A stretch of 64,000 bases of DNA from Pseudomonadota bacterium (GCA_023390905.1 JAEWBY010000047.1:7605-71604), one strand, 5' to 3'. Shown: positions 17,738 through 27,335, numbered from the stretch's first letter. Notes: generated by a model not told the origin, from the sequence alone. A program made the numbers and translations.

Positions 17738-19083
17738 GCGGTGTCCGCTCGGTTCACTGGCGCGGACGGCTCGTCGTGCGCGAGCAGGCTGCCGGTGTAG
17801 AACGCGGCCAGCATCAGCGTGAGGCCGCCCCAGAACGTGGAATAGAACGCCAGATGGGTGTTGAACGGGAACACCGTCACCGCCAGCGCGACCATCGCCG
17901 GACGCGCGCGTTCCTTGGCTTCGGGCGAGGCATAGCGCCAGGCGCGCCAGGCCAGCGCCGCGCCGGCAAGCCACAGCAGCAGGCCGATGATGCCGGTTTC
18001 GCTGAGCACTTCCAGCACGATCTGGTGCGCATGCAGCGCCGGCCCCTTGCCCCATGCCGGCTTGCCGCCGTGCAGCGGATCGCAGGACGGGAATGCCTTG
18101 CGGAATCCGCGTGCGCCGACGCCATTGATCGGGTCGCGCTCGATCATGCACCACGCCGCGCCCCAGATCTGCGCGCGCCCGGACAGCGCCGTGTCCACGC
18201 CATCCTGATCCACCGCCAGCGCGTGCGCGGTACGTTCCAGCCGCTCGCGCAACTGGGTCGAGGTCAGGCCGAGCACGGTCAGGGCGATCGCGCCGAACGC
18301 GAACACGGTCAACAAGCGCTTCCACCCCAGCAGGGACCAGCCGGAGAACAGCAGTACCAGGGTGAAGGTGATCCAGGCCGCGCGCGCGCCGGCCAGCAGG
18401 ATGACGATGCCCACCGCGGCGGCGGCCACCACCCAGCCGATGATGCCGAACCGCCGGCCGGCCGCGAACATCAGGAACGGCGACATGCTCGCCAGCACGA
18501 CGCCGAGCTTGAGATTGCAGGGACCCAGAAAGCCACTGAGCCGATCCAGCACCGCGATGTCCTCGGCGGTGCACATTGCATGGCCGCTGGTGAGCTGCTT
18601 GAGTTGATCCAGTCCCCAGAACAGCGGGCTGGTGCCGAACACCGCCTGCAACAACGCGTCGATCGTCCAGATGCCGACGATGATCGCCAATCCGCCCAGC
18701 GTGATGCGGCGCCCGCGCGCCGTGGCCACCGCCGCGGCGACCAGCCAAAGGAACGGCAGGTAGAGCACGCTGCCCAGCGCTTCACGCAGCGCGCGCGAGG
18801 GATCGACCGAATCGATGATCGAGATCAGCTGCGGGAACCAGTAGGCGAAGAACATCACCGAGGTCAGCGCCCACGCAGGACCGGTCAGGATGCGCGAACC
18901 ACCGCGGAACCGGGTGAACAGCAGATACAGCACGACCGTGATGGCGCCCAGCGCCGCCACGCCTCCGGCGATACCGACCGCCGGCCACAACGCGACGAAC
19001 GCCAGCACCCACGCGGGCGCCCAGCGCCAACCTCGGGCGGAGTCGTCGGTGGAATGCCGCGAAGGCATGGCGTGGTCAGTCAT
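17728..19083 (-). CDS. O-antigen ligase-like polytopic membrane protein (Wzy_C domain)
   Basis: Membrane protein of 451 residues with about ten to twelve hydrophobic helices and one large periplasmic loop carrying GRAQIWGAAWCMI and later NGVGARGFRKAF, ending in ALHAHQIVLEVLSETGIIGL, the usual pattern of the Wzy_C (O-antigen ligase/polymerase) family. Probable role: ligation or polymerisation of a surface polysaccharide. ATG 19083 was chosen because it follows the glycosyltransferase stop directly (stop at 19076-19078 overlaps the start region), which points to an operon. WaaL and Wzy cannot be told apart from sequence alone. Confidence 0.85.
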   Translation of the reverse strand: MTDHAMPSRHSTDDSARGWRWAPAWVLAFVALWPAVGIAGGVAALGAITVVLYLLFTRFRGGSRILTGPAWALTSVMFFAYWFPQLISIIDSVDPSRALREALGSVLYLPFLWLVAAAVATARGRRITLGGLAIIVGIWTIDALLQAVFGTSPLFWGLDQLKQLTSGHAMCTAEDIAVLDRLSGFLGPCNLKLGVVLASMSPFLMFAAGRRFGIIGWVVAAAAVGIVILLAGARAAWITFTLVLLFSGWSLLGWKRLLTVFAFGAIALTVLGLTSTQLRERLERTAHALAVDQDGVDTALSGRAQIWGAAWCMIERDPINGVGARGFRKAFPSCDPLHGGKPAWGKGPALHAHQIVLEVLSETGIIGLLLWLAGAALAWRAWRYASPEAKERARPAMVALAVTVFPFNTHLAFYSTFWGGLTLMLAAFYTGSLLAHDEPSAPVNRADTAQS

Positions 19084-20197
19084 GGGCAAGTTCCCGATAC
19101 GTGGACAACGTGGCTTCCTGCATCGCGCGCAGCGTGTAGATCGCCGGCATCTCAGTCAATGGCGACGGCCGATCGCCCAGCAGCGACTGCACGGTGGACA
19201 GCAGCGCGGCTTCATCGAAGCACGGCACCGCGCCGCGCGGTTGCAGTTCGGCCAGCAGTTCGCCGACACCGCCATGCGCCCAGCCCGCGACGGGCCGGCC
19301 GACCGACAGTGCTTCGATCACGGTGCGGCCGAAGGCCTCCGGCTTGTCTGAAAGCTGCAGCACCAGATCCGAGGCGGCGTAGGCGTCGGCGATGCGCGAG
19401 GTCGGCGGCGTCATCACCAGTGCATCGGCAACGCCGGCGTTCCGTGCCTGCGATTCGAGATCAGCGATGTACGACTCGCGGCCCGGCTCGCGCGCGCCGG
19501 GCATCCACACGCGCGCATCGACGTTGTCGCGATGCAGATCACGCAGCAGGTGCAGCGCATGCACGTGCCCCTTCAGGCGCGTACCGCGTCCCGGCAGCAA
19601 CAGCAGCGGCCCTCCGCCCGCCAGCGCCGGATGTTCGGCGGCGCAGCGCGCGCGCGCGGCGGCGTCAGGATGCGGTCTGCGTGGAAACTGCGCCGGTTCG
19701 ATGCCACGCGGGATGACCCGCAATCGCGTCGCATCGGTGCGCGGATAATGCGACACCACGTAGTCGCGCACCGTCTGCGACACGCAGATCACGCGTTCGC
19801 CACGCGTCATGATCGCGCTGTAGCGACCGGGCGAATTGAGCCCGTGCACGGTGGTGACAAAACGCGGTCGTCGCGCCGCGGGCATGCCGCGCAGTGCCTT
19901 CCATCCCAGCCACGCCGGCAACCGCGAACGCGCGTGCACGATGTCGACGGCTTCGCGCCGGAACAGATCGCGCAACGCGGGAATGTGGCGCAGCGTCAGC
20001 AGCGATTTGCGCCCGATGTCGAGGCTGACGTGTTCGGCGCCCGAGGCCAGCAGCGCCGGCACCAGGCGACCGCCCGCCGACACGACGATCGCGCGATGCC
20101 CGGCAGCCACCAGCGCGACGGCGATTTCCAGCGTGGATCGCTCAACCCCGCCGGATTCAAGCGCCGGCAGCAGTTGGACGACGGTCAGACGGGGCAC
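19076..20197 (-). CDS. GT4-family glycosyltransferase
   Basis: GT-B fold glycosyltransferase of 373 residues. N-terminal VVQLLPALESGGVERSTLE is typical of GT4 enzymes that act on LPS core or surface glycans; the C-terminal half has the EX7E motif in EAFGRTVIEAL and a glycine-rich LLLLPGRGTRLKGH before it. Begins with GTG 20197 and is followed by the ligase-like gene with overlapping ends. Acceptor and sugar donor unknown. Confidence 0.87.
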   Translation of the reverse strand: MPRLTVVQLLPALESGGVERSTLEIAVALVAAGHRAIVVSAGGRLVPALLASGAEHVSLDIGRKSLLTLRHIPALRDLFRREAVDIVHARSRLPAWLGWKALRGMPAARRPRFVTTVHGLNSPGRYSAIMTRGERVICVSQTVRDYVVSHYPRTDATRLRVIPRGIEPAQFPRRPHPDAAARARCAAEHPALAGGGPLLLLPGRGTRLKGHVHALHLLRDLHRDNVDARVWMPGAREPGRESYIADLESQARNAGVADALVMTPPTSRIADAYAASDLVLQLSDKPEAFGRTVIEALSVGRPVAGWAHGGVGELLAELQPRGAVPCFDEAALLSTVQSLLGDRPSPLTEMPAIYTLRAMQEATLSTYRELAHD

Positions 20198-20212
20198 GGC
20201 TGCCCGCGAAGA

Positions 20213-20410
20213 TCAGTCCGCGAGGACGAAATGCGAGCCGCAATACGGGCACTGCACTTCGCCGCCCGGGGCGTCCTGGATCGGCAGGTACACGCGCGGA
20301 TGCGAATTCCACAACGCCATCGACGGCAGCGGGCAGCTCAACGGCAGGTCGGCCCGATGCACGGTGTAGCGCTTTTCGGCGTTGGCGGGCGCGGCGGCGG
20401 TCTGGCTCAT
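20213..20410 (-). CDS. Small zinc-finger protein (zf-CHCC type)
   Basis: A 65-residue protein with HPRVYLPI, then QCPYCGSHFVL: the Cx2C pair plus upstream His and Cys of the zf-CHCC family, related to the zinc-binding tail of the mitochondrial complex I subunit NDUFS6. Function in bacteria is not settled. ATG 20410 (MSQTAAAPANAEKRY) is the first start that gives the family length. It sits 15 bases upstream of the glycosyltransferase on the same strand. Confidence 0.87.
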   Translation of the reverse strand: MSQTAAAPANAEKRYTVHRADLPLSCPLPSMALWNSHPRVYLPIQDAPGGEVQCPYCGSHFVLAD

Positions 20411-20506
20411 GGCGGCGGAGCAATCGGGAAACAGGGGCGCCAGTCTACCACCTGCCCTGTCCGGCCTTGCGGGCGGAATGGCGCGCACCGTCGCCGGTGC
20501 CGGCGC

Positions 20507-20536
20507 AAAAAAAAACGCCGCCCGATAAGGGCGGCG
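20507..20536 (-). terminator. Rho-independent terminator after the YceI gene
   Basis: On the minus strand an 8-bp stem (CGCCGCCC, loop TTATC, GGGCGGCG) is followed by nine T (plus-strand A run at 20507-20515). It lies about 50 bases after the stop of the YceI gene. Confidence 0.92.
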
Positions 20537-20584
20537 CGGGGAATGCGGAGCGTCTGGGGGGAGGGGAGCTCCGCAGTGCCGGAC

Positions 20585-21163
20585 TTACTCGGCCTTGGGC
20601 ACGATCGCCTCGGTGGTGATGCGCAGCGTCACTTCGTCACTCACCGCCGGCGCGTACTTGCCCACGCCGAAATCGGTGCGCTTGACGGTCGTGGTCGCAT
20701 CGAAACCGATCGCCGGGCGCTTGGCCATCGGCTGTTCGCCGGCCTTGTTCAACGTCACGTCGAGCACCACCGGACGGGTGACGTCCTTGATGGTCAGATC
20801 GCCGGTGACCTTGAGCTTGCCTTCGCCGGCCGCTTCCACCTTGGTGCTCTTGAACGTGGCCGCCGGGTACTTGGCCGCGTCAAAAAAATCCGCACTGCGC
20901 AGGTGCTCGTCGAACGCCGGCACGAAGCTGTTGAGACCGGTCAGCGGAAGCTTCACTTCCACGCGCGAGGCGGCCACGTTGTCGGCGTCGTACACGATCA
21001 CGCCCTCGGCCTGGCCGAAGTTGGCGCTGGGGTTGGAGAAACCGAAGTGGCTCCACTGCGCGATCACGCTGGTGTGGTTGGCGTCGATCTTGTAAGTGAC
21101 GGGGGCAGCGAACGCGGAGCCGCTGAAAGCCAGCAGGGCCGCGACGAACAGGGTCTTGCGCAT
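20585..21163 (-). CDS. YceI-family periplasmic lipid-binding protein
   Basis: A 192-residue protein with a signal peptide (MRKTLFVAALLAFSGSAFA) and a lipocalin-like YceI domain: YKIDANHTSVIAQWSHFGFSN at the start, then ATFKSTKV and GDLTIKDVTRPVVLDV. Family members bind isoprenoid chains such as polyprenyl quinones in the periplasm; the ligand here is not known. Start chosen at the signal peptide Met. Divergent from the ELM1-like gene. Confidence 0.92.
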   Translation of the reverse strand: MRKTLFVAALLAFSGSAFAAPVTYKIDANHTSVIAQWSHFGFSNPSANFGQAEGVIVYDADNVAASRVEVKLPLTGLNSFVPAFDEHLRSADFFDAAKYPAATFKSTKVEAAGEGKLKVTGDLTIKDVTRPVVLDVTLNKAGEQPMAKRPAIGFDATTTVKRTDFGVGKYAPAVSDEVTLRITTEAIVPKAE

Positions 21164-21328
21164 GGGGAATCTCCTTGGGGAATGGGCAATCGATACGTCA
21201 GGCGCCGTCAAGGCGAGGTCTGCAACGGTCGGCAGCGGTGCGTGCTGACTGCGAATCGTTCGGCCCGCAGTGTAGAGTGTCCCGACTTTGACAACATCCG
21301 GCGGTCCCGGAACGGATTGTTTTAACCA

Positions 21329-22333
21329 GTGGAACACAAGGACGCCTCCTCCTCCTCCGACACCGCGCCGCTGTGGACCCTCACCGATGGCCACGCGGGC
21401 AACGTGCGCCAGGCCGAGGCACTGGCGCGCGCACTGGACCTCGGTGAAGCGCGCCCGGTGGTGGTCGATGCGCGGCGTCCCTGGCGCTGGGTGGCGCCGC
21501 GCCGCTGGCCTTCGGCCGAATCCGCCTTCGGGCCGGCATTCAAGCAGGGACTGCAACGGCCGCCCACAATCGCCATCGGTTGCGGACGGCAGGCCGCGCT
21601 GGCCACGCGCCTGCTGCGCGAACGCGGCGCATGCAGCGTGCAGATCCTCGATCCGCGCATCGCGCCGCATCACTGGGACTGGGTGATCGCGCCGACGCAC
21701 GATCGCGTGCGCGGGGCCAACGTGATCCCGATGGTCGGCAGCCTGAATCCGATCGACGATGACTGGCTGGCGCAGGCGCGATCACGTTTCGCGGCGCTGG
21801 CCGCCCTGCCCGGCCCTCGCACGGCGGTGCTGATCGGCGGCGACAGCGCACACGCGCGGTTGGAGCGCGCCGATGCCGAACGCTTGATGCAGTCACTGCT
21901 CGCCGCGCGGGCGCGTGAACACGGCAGCCTGCTGATCACCGCCTCGCGACGTACCAGTGAGCCGGTCCGCGCACTGCTGCGCGCGCATGCACCGTCGATC
22001 GGATTGCTGTGGATCGATGAGCGTGACGGCGAAAATCCCTATGCGGGCCTGCTGGCCTGGGCCGATCGCATCGTCTGCACGGCCGATTCGGTCAACATGG
22101 TGTCCGAAGCCTGCGCCACGCATGCGCCGGTGCGGGTGTTCGAACCCGAACGCGTCGACGGACGCCCGCGCCGGTTCCTCGATGATCTGCTGGCGTCCGG
22201 CCGGATCGCGCCACTGCAGGGCGATGAGACGCTCACGCCCTACGCCGGCGCGCCATTGCGCGAAACGGCACGGGTTGCCGCCTTGCTGCGAACCGCGCTG
22301 CGCCTCGATCCCGCCGCAGCGCAGAAGGACTGA
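21329..22333 (+). CDS. ELM1/DUF1022 family glycosyltransferase-like protein
   Basis: A 334-residue protein of the family that includes plant mitochondrial fission protein ELM1. It opens WTLTDGHAGNVRQAEALARAL and has VLIGGDSAHARL, LLITASRRTSEPV and IVCTADSVNMVSEACATHAPV, which resemble GT-B nucleotide-sugar enzymes. Bacterial function is unproven. Starts with GTG 21329. A TTGACA at 21288-21293 could be its -35 box but no good -10 was found. Confidence 0.85.
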   Translation: MEHKDASSSSDTAPLWTLTDGHAGNVRQAEALARALDLGEARPVVVDARRPWRWVAPRRWPSAESAFGPAFKQGLQRPPTIAIGCGRQAALATRLLRERGACSVQILDPRIAPHHWDWVIAPTHDRVRGANVIPMVGSLNPIDDDWLAQARSRFAALAALPGPRTAVLIGGDSAHARLERADAERLMQSLLAARAREHGSLLITASRRTSEPVRALLRAHAPSIGLLWIDERDGENPYAGLLAWADRIVCTADSVNMVSEACATHAPVRVFEPERVDGRPRRFLDDLLASGRIAPLQGDETLTPYAGAPLRETARVAALLRTALRLDPAAAQKD

Positions 22334-22354
22334 CCCGGCGCACGTCTGTTGAAG

Positions 22355-22382
22355 GCAGCCCGACCCCGATCGATCGGGCTGC
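22355..22382. terminator. Hairpin between convergent genes
   Basis: A 9-bp inverted repeat, GCAGCCCGA (22355-22363) with TCGGGCTGC (22374-22382), loop of 10. It lies between the stop of the ELM1-like gene and the convergent glnE stop. There is no T run, so it is a weak candidate terminator. Confidence 0.4.
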
Positions 22383-22452
22383 TGCACGGATGGATGCTGT
22401 CGCCACTGCTAGCAACACGAGTGCGTGCACGGCGCTTTCATCTCCCGCCGGC

Positions 22453-25269
22453 TCACTCGCTGGCGCTGAAATCCAGATCGTGCGCCGCCAGCACGTGCCG
22501 CACGGCGGCGCGCGCGGTGGCGATCGCCGCGTTCTCCGGCACCAGGCGCGGACGCCTGTCCAGGGTGCAGGCCAATCCTTCTTCCAGGAACACGGCGTGC
22601 GCCTGGGTGAGGGCATGCGCGGTCGCCTCATCGAGGCGCCCGGCCGACTGCAGCGTGGCAATCAGCGCGCCCGTGTTGCGAGGCGTGAGCAGGGCAGGCG
22701 CGGCGGCCGATTCGCGCAGCACGCGGTACTGCAGCAGGAACTCCAGATCCACCAGGCCGCCTTCGCCCTGCTTCAGATCGAAACGCGCGGCATCGCTGCG
22801 ATCGAGTTCGCCCCGCATGCGCCGGCGCATGCTGATCACGTCATCACGCAGTTTGTGCGCATCGCGCGTGCGCGCCAGCGTGGCGTCGCGGATGTCCTCG
22901 AAATCCTGTATCAGCGAGGCGTCGCCCGCGATGGCGCGCGCGCGCACCAATGCCTGGTGTTCCCACGTCCACGCACGCTCGCGCTGGTATTCGCGATAAC
23001 TCGGCAAGGCCGACACCAGCAGTCCCTTGGCTCCATCCGGACGCAGGCGCACATCGACTTCGTAGAGCCGGCCGGCCCCGGTTTCGGCACCCAGCAGGGC
23101 CACGATCTTCTGCGCCAGCCGCGCATACCAGCGGCCGGCTTCCAGCGGGCGCGCGCCATCGGAACCGGCATCGGCGGGCGCATCGAACAGGAACACCAGA
23201 TCCAGATCCGATCCGAATCCGAGTTCTTCGCCGCCCAGGCTGCCGTAGCCCACGATCGCGAAGCGGCCCTGCGGTACGCGGCCATGCGCGGCCGCGACTT
23301 CGGCCTCGGCCATCGCCATCACCGCGCGCACGACGCCATCGGCCAGCCACGCGAGCTGACGCGTGCTCGCCTGCGCGGGCTGGCGATGATCCAGCGCGGC
23401 CAGCGCGATGCGGAAGCCCAGCGCAAGCCGGCGCTCGTTGAGATCTCGCAACGCGGTTTCGGGATCGCGATCGGCATCAGGCTGGTCGCAGTCCAGTTGC
23501 AGGCTGTCGCGGTCCGGCAACGGCCCGGAGACGCGCGCATCGAGCAGTTCATCGAGCAACAGCGGATACGACGCCAGTCGATCGGCCAGCCAGGCACTGC
23601 GCGACAGCACGTTGACCAGGCGCGCCAGCGCACTGGGTTGTTCGTCGAGCAGCGCCAGATAGCTGGCCCGCCGCAGGATCGACTGTAGCAGCGCCAGCGC
23701 GCGGGTCAGGGCCGCATTCGGTTGCGAGGATTGCGCCGCCGCATCGAGCAGCGCGGGCACGAGCCTATCCAGCCGCGCGCGCGATGCATCCGACAGGCCG
23801 CGCACGCCGGCCGATCGGGCGAAATCGCGCAGCGTGTGATCGGCCGATGTGGCATCGGCAAACCCGGCGTCGGCCAGCAGTGCGGCATCGCCCTCCTCCG
23901 GCAAAGCGCGCCAGTAATGCGACAACGCACCCGGCACGGCCTGGCCCCGGCGCGGGGCGAGCAGCGCGGCGAACTCCTGCGCAACGCGGTTGCGCTGCAC
24001 ATCGAGCGCGGCCAGCAGCGCAGGCCAGCCCGCGTAGCCGAGCGTGAACGCCAGACGCTTGCGATCGAGCGCATCCTCCGGCAGTTCGTGGGTCTGCGCA
24101 TCGCGCAGCATCTGCAGGCGATTCTCCAGCCGGCGCAGATACCGGTAGGCCTGGCCCAGCGCCGCGCCTTCGGCGTGTCCGACCTGTCGTGCGGCCACCA
24201 GCGCGCGCAGCGCGGGCATCAACCGGCGTTCGCGCAATGCAGGTTCGCGTCCGCCGCGAATCAGTTGCAGCGCCTGCACCAGGAATTCGATCTCGCGGAT
24301 GCCGCCCGGCCCGCGCTTGATGTCATCGGCCAGTTCACGCCGCGCGACTTCGGCGGCGATCGCGGCCTTCATCTCGCGCAGGCCGTCGAGCGCGGTGTAA
24401 TCCAGATAGCGGCGATAGACGAAGGGGCGCAGCGATTCCAGCCAGCGCTCGCCCGCGTCGATGTCACCGGCGACCGCGCGCGCCTTCAGCCAGGCATAGC
24501 GTTCCCAGTCGCGGCCTTCGCGCTGGAAATACTGATCCATGCCGGCGAACGACAGCGCCACCCGCCCGGCATTGCCGAAGGGCCGCAAGCGCAGATCCAC
24601 GCGATGGCAGAATCCGTCGACGGTCAACTCGTCCAGCAGCTTGGCCAAGCGTTGGCCGAGCCGCGCGAAGTAGTCCTCGGCCGCCAGCGCGCGTGCGCCA
24701 TCGGATTCGCCGTTCTGTGCGAACGCATAGACCAGATCGACGTCCGAAGAGAAATTCAGTTCGCCGCCACCCAGCTTGCCGAGCCCGAACACCACCAGCC
24801 GCTGTTCGCTGCCGTCGGGCGCGCGCACGCGGCCGTGCCGCTGCGCGAATTCCTCTTCGATCGCGGCCAGGCCCGATCGCAGGCATTGCTCGGCCAGGCG
24901 CGTGCTGCCCAGCAGGATCGCGTCCACATCCTCCAGCCCGTGCACGTCGCGCCAGATCAAACGGGTGGACTCGGCCGTGCGGTAACGGCGCAACTGCTCC
25001 TGCCAGCGCTCGGATTCGCCCGGCTGCAACTGCGGCGCGTCGACGGCCGAAGCGCCGTCGTCACGCAACAGCCTCGCCAGCAGATCGGGTTGCCGGCGCA
25101 GGGTTTCGAGTGCGAAGTCGCTCGCCAGCAGCACGCGACCCACGCGCGCGGCGTTGGCCGCATCCTGCAACAGTTCGGCCGAGGATGGCGCACTCTCGCG
25201 CAGGCGCGCGAGGCCGCGTTCGATCAGTGCAACGAGATCCGGTTCGTCATGCAGGGAAGCGTTCGGCAT
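22453..25269 (-). CDS. glnE: Bifunctional glutamine synthetase adenylyltransferase/adenylyl-removing enzyme
   Basis: A 938-residue GlnE, which adds AMP to or removes it from glutamine synthetase in response to PII and glutamine. Two nucleotidyltransferase domains are seen: the N-terminal de-adenylylating one with GLGKLGGGELNFSSDVDL (about 162-179) and the C-terminal one with GYGSLGGEELGFGSDLDLVF. Helical regions and IKRGPGGIREIEFLVQ, then KQGEGGLVDLEFLLQ, follow each domain as usual. ATG 25269 gives a normal GlnE N-terminus; the frame stays open for 63 codons upstream with no family-like sequence. Confidence 0.96.
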   Translation of the reverse strand: MPNASLHDEPDLVALIERGLARLRESAPSSAELLQDAANAARVGRVLLASDFALETLRRQPDLLARLLRDDGASAVDAPQLQPGESERWQEQLRRYRTAESTRLIWRDVHGLEDVDAILLGSTRLAEQCLRSGLAAIEEEFAQRHGRVRAPDGSEQRLVVFGLGKLGGGELNFSSDVDLVYAFAQNGESDGARALAAEDYFARLGQRLAKLLDELTVDGFCHRVDLRLRPFGNAGRVALSFAGMDQYFQREGRDWERYAWLKARAVAGDIDAGERWLESLRPFVYRRYLDYTALDGLREMKAAIAAEVARRELADDIKRGPGGIREIEFLVQALQLIRGGREPALRERRLMPALRALVAARQVGHAEGAALGQAYRYLRRLENRLQMLRDAQTHELPEDALDRKRLAFTLGYAGWPALLAALDVQRNRVAQEFAALLAPRRGQAVPGALSHYWRALPEEGDAALLADAGFADATSADHTLRDFARSAGVRGLSDASRARLDRLVPALLDAAAQSSQPNAALTRALALLQSILRRASYLALLDEQPSALARLVNVLSRSAWLADRLASYPLLLDELLDARVSGPLPDRDSLQLDCDQPDADRDPETALRDLNERRLALGFRIALAALDHRQPAQASTRQLAWLADGVVRAVMAMAEAEVAAAHGRVPQGRFAIVGYGSLGGEELGFGSDLDLVFLFDAPADAGSDGARPLEAGRWYARLAQKIVALLGAETGAGRLYEVDVRLRPDGAKGLLVSALPSYREYQRERAWTWEHQALVRARAIAGDASLIQDFEDIRDATLARTRDAHKLRDDVISMRRRMRGELDRSDAARFDLKQGEGGLVDLEFLLQYRVLRESAAAPALLTPRNTGALIATLQSAGRLDEATAHALTQAHAVFLEEGLACTLDRRPRLVPENAAIATARAAVRHVLAAHDLDFSASE

Positions 25270-25342
25270 GCACCGGATTGTGGCATGGCCGACGCGGTCG
25301 ATGCCCGGCGGAGCGGATGGGCGCCATGTCGCGCACGCGAAC

Positions 25343-26011
25343 TCAGGCCGCCCGGGACAAATCCGGGAGCTGATCCTCGTGGCGGGGCTGCAGATCGAAC
25401 TGCGCGGCGAGTTTTTCCAGCAACACCGGCTTGACCTGCTCCATCCCGGAAGGGCCACCGAGATCGGCCAGCGTCACGACCTGCAGGCCCTGGTAGCCGC
25501 AGGGATTGATGCGATGCCAGGGCGACAGATCCATCGTCACGTTGAAGGCCAGCCCGTGGAAGGTGCGGCCGTGGCGCACGCGGATGCCCAGCGCACCGAT
25601 CTTCGCGCCGGCCACGTACACGCCCGGCGCGCCTTCCCTGCGTTCGGCGTGGATGTTCCATTCGCCGCAGGTGTCGATCATCGTCTGCTCGATCTTGCAG
25701 ACGTACTCGCGCACACCCACTTTCATACGCGGCAGATCGAACAGCGGATAGGCGACGATCTGGCCAGGACCGTGGTAGGTCACCTGCCCGCCGCGATCGA
25801 CCTGCACCACCGGAATGTCGCCGGCCGCGAGCACGTGTTCCGGCTTGCCGGCCTGGCCGAGGGTGAACACCGGATCGTGCTCCACCAGCCACAGCTCGTC
25901 CGGCGTGTGTTCGTCGCGCGCATCGGTGAAGCGCTGCATGGCGCGCCACACCGGTTCATACGGTTGCCGGCCGAGTTCGCGGACGATGACCGGCCGCTTC
26001 ACAGCGTCCAC
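25343..26011 (-). CDS. lipB: Octanoyl-[acyl-carrier-protein]:protein N-octanoyltransferase
   Basis: LipB moves octanoyl from acyl carrier protein to lipoyl domains, the first step of lipoate synthesis. The 222-residue protein shows the family core RGGQVTYHGPGQIVAYPL, the catalytic lysine K137 in AGAKIGALG and the acyl-carrying cysteine C171 in INPCGYQGL. It starts with GTG 26011 and overlaps the end of ybeD by 13 bases, the classic ybeD-lipB pair. lipA is not in the window. Confidence 0.95.
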   Translation of the reverse strand: MDAVKRPVIVRELGRQPYEPVWRAMQRFTDARDEHTPDELWLVEHDPVFTLGQAGKPEHVLAAGDIPVVQVDRGGQVTYHGPGQIVAYPLFDLPRMKVGVREYVCKIEQTMIDTCGEWNIHAERREGAPGVYVAGAKIGALGIRVRHGRTFHGLAFNVTMDLSPWHRINPCGYQGLQVVTLADLGGPSGMEQVKPVLLEKLAAQFDLQPRHEDQLPDLSRAA

Positions 26012-26277
26012 TTCACTTCCGGATGCGCGCGCAGCGCTTCATGCGCCGCGTCGTACTGCTGGCGATCCCGTGCACGGAAGGCAATGCGCACGGACACGTA
26101 CTTGCCGTTGGACGAATGCTTCCAGCTGATGTTCTCGTGCAGCACTTCGATGCCGGCCGCATCCAGCAGCCGCGGCAGTTCGGTTTCCAGGCCGGTGTCG
26201 GCCGTGCCCATCGCACTCAGCTCGAAGGTGCCGGGGAACTGGAAGCCGTGATCGGGGTTGTCGGACTTGATTTCCAT
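25999..26277 (-). CDS. ybeD: YbeD/DUF493 family protein
   Basis: A 92-residue protein with the ACT-like fold family DUF493. It starts MEIKSDNPDHGFQFPGTFEL and ends near HPEVKWTL, as in E. coli YbeD. Function is unknown but the gene is widely found beside lipB, as here. The ATG at 26277 gives the normal family N-terminus. Confidence 0.92.
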   Translation of the reverse strand: MEIKSDNPDHGFQFPGTFELSAMGTADTGLETELPRLLDAAGIEVLHENISWKHSSNGKYVSVRIAFRARDRQQYDAAHEALRAHPEVKWTL

Positions 26278-26330
26278 GCCGGGAATTATTGGGTCCGGCC
26301 GCGTGAAAACCAAGCGCGGCGCCGGAACGC

Positions 26331-26358
26331 GGAAGGCCGCGGCGAGCCGCGGCCTTCC
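26331..26358. terminator. Perfect 13-bp hairpin after the CsgG-like gene 2
   Basis: GGAAGGCCGCGGC and its exact complement separated by GA form a perfect palindrome, 20 bases after the stop at 26379. T-rich sequence is absent directly after it on the minus strand (a TTTT appears about 30 bases later), so it may act as a weak terminator or as a transcript-stabilising hairpin between the CsgG-like gene and ybeD. Confidence 0.6.
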
Positions 26359-26378
26359 CGATGGCCCTTGCAGGGCGA

Positions 26379-27335
26379 TCAGCGCGCCAGCTTGACCAGG
26401 CTCGAGGACACCCAGCCCTTGTTGCCGAGTTCGTCCTCGACTTCCCACATCATGCCGTCCTTGTTGCCGGTCGGATACAGCAGCATGCCCGGATCCAGAT
26501 CGCGCACCGCGCTGCCGGTGCCCTTGGCACTGGCGAACAGGCGGCCCGGCTTGGTCATCTCCACCGCCTGCTGCGCGTTGCTGGCCGAGGCATTGGCCGA
26601 CACGCCGCCGAGCTGGTCCACCAGTTCGGTGTAGGCCTGCAGATAGGCCAGGGTGATCACCTGTCCGATTTCGGTGTTGGCGTAGCCGCTGACGCCGGCC
26701 GCGCCGATGCCGCTGCCGCCGAACAGCGAACCGCTCGCACCCCAGCCGATGTCGGTCTTCTTCGCACTGCCCTCGGCCATGGCGACCTGCTCGGACGAGC
26801 GCACGTCGGTGACGGTCAGGACCACGTCCGCGGTTTTCTTCTTGAAGTTCAGGCCACCGACGATCGCGCCGGCGTCCCCGCCGATCAGCCCACCGAGCAG
26901 GCCGGTCACCGCGTTGCCGCCCGCGTTGCTGTTCTGCGAGATCAGATCCGGCACCAGCACGTAGTCGGCCGCCTTGATCTGGCCCTTGCCGATGTTGGAA
27001 CGATTGCGCAGTTCACCGCTGGCGGCCAGGTCGCGTTCGCCCATCGCCGCGTTCATGCCGGCGCCGCGATCGACCAGGGTGAAGCAGCGCGACTTGTTGA
27101 CGAACACCTTGATGAGCTTTGACGGAGCAGGCAACTGCTGGCCACTCCACCAGTTGACGCCATCTTCCGGCTCGATCACCGAGATGGTGCCCAGCGGCTT
27201 GGCGCAGGTGGGAATCGCGGCGGTCTGCTGCTTGCGCGTGTCCTGCGCCGAAGCGGCATGGGCGGCCTGCGCGGCGATCAGCGTGGAAAGCATCAGTGCG
27301 GCCGGGACGGCGTGCTTCAACGGGTTCTTCAACAT
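26379..27335 (-). CDS. CsgG-like secreted protein with C-terminal SH3-like domain, copy 2
   Basis: A 318-residue protein with a signal peptide (about 1-27, ending AQAAHA, no lipobox cysteine). The middle part, about 45-240, resembles the CsgG/curli-assembly family: ISVIEPEDGVNWW, KLIKVFVNKSRCFTLVDR, ADYVLVPDL and KKKTADVVLTVTDVRS. The last 50 residues (DPGMLLYPTGNKDG...NKGWVSSSL) look like an SH3-like fold. CsgG itself is an outer-membrane lipoprotein channel; this protein lacks the lipobox, and no csgA, csgB, csgE or csgF lies nearby, so a curli role is unlikely. It is a close paralogue of the gene at 27526-28497, in tandem on the same strand. AGGA lies 8 bases before ATG 27335. Function unknown. 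Confidence 0.82.
   Translation of the reverse strand: MLKNPLKHAVPAALMLSTLIAAQAAHAASAQDTRKQQTAAIPTCAKPLGTISVIEPEDGVNWWSGQQLPAPSKLIKVFVNKSRCFTLVDRGAGMNAAMGERDLAASGELRNRSNIGKGQIKAADYVLVPDLISQNSNAGGNAVTGLLGGLIGGDAGAIVGGLNFKKKTADVVLTVTDVRSSEQVAMAEGSAKKTDIGWGASGSLFGGSGIGAAGVSGYANTEIGQVITLAYLQAYTELVDQLGGVSANASASNAQQAVEMTKPGRLFASAKGTGSAVRDLDPGMLLYPTGNKDGMMWEVEDELGNKGWVSSSLVKLAR

Noticed and set aside
17236..19716. Very long plus-strand frame of 826 codons
   Set aside because: It runs through lpxL, the ligase-like gene and the glycosyltransferase in the wrong frame or strand, with shadow-like composition.
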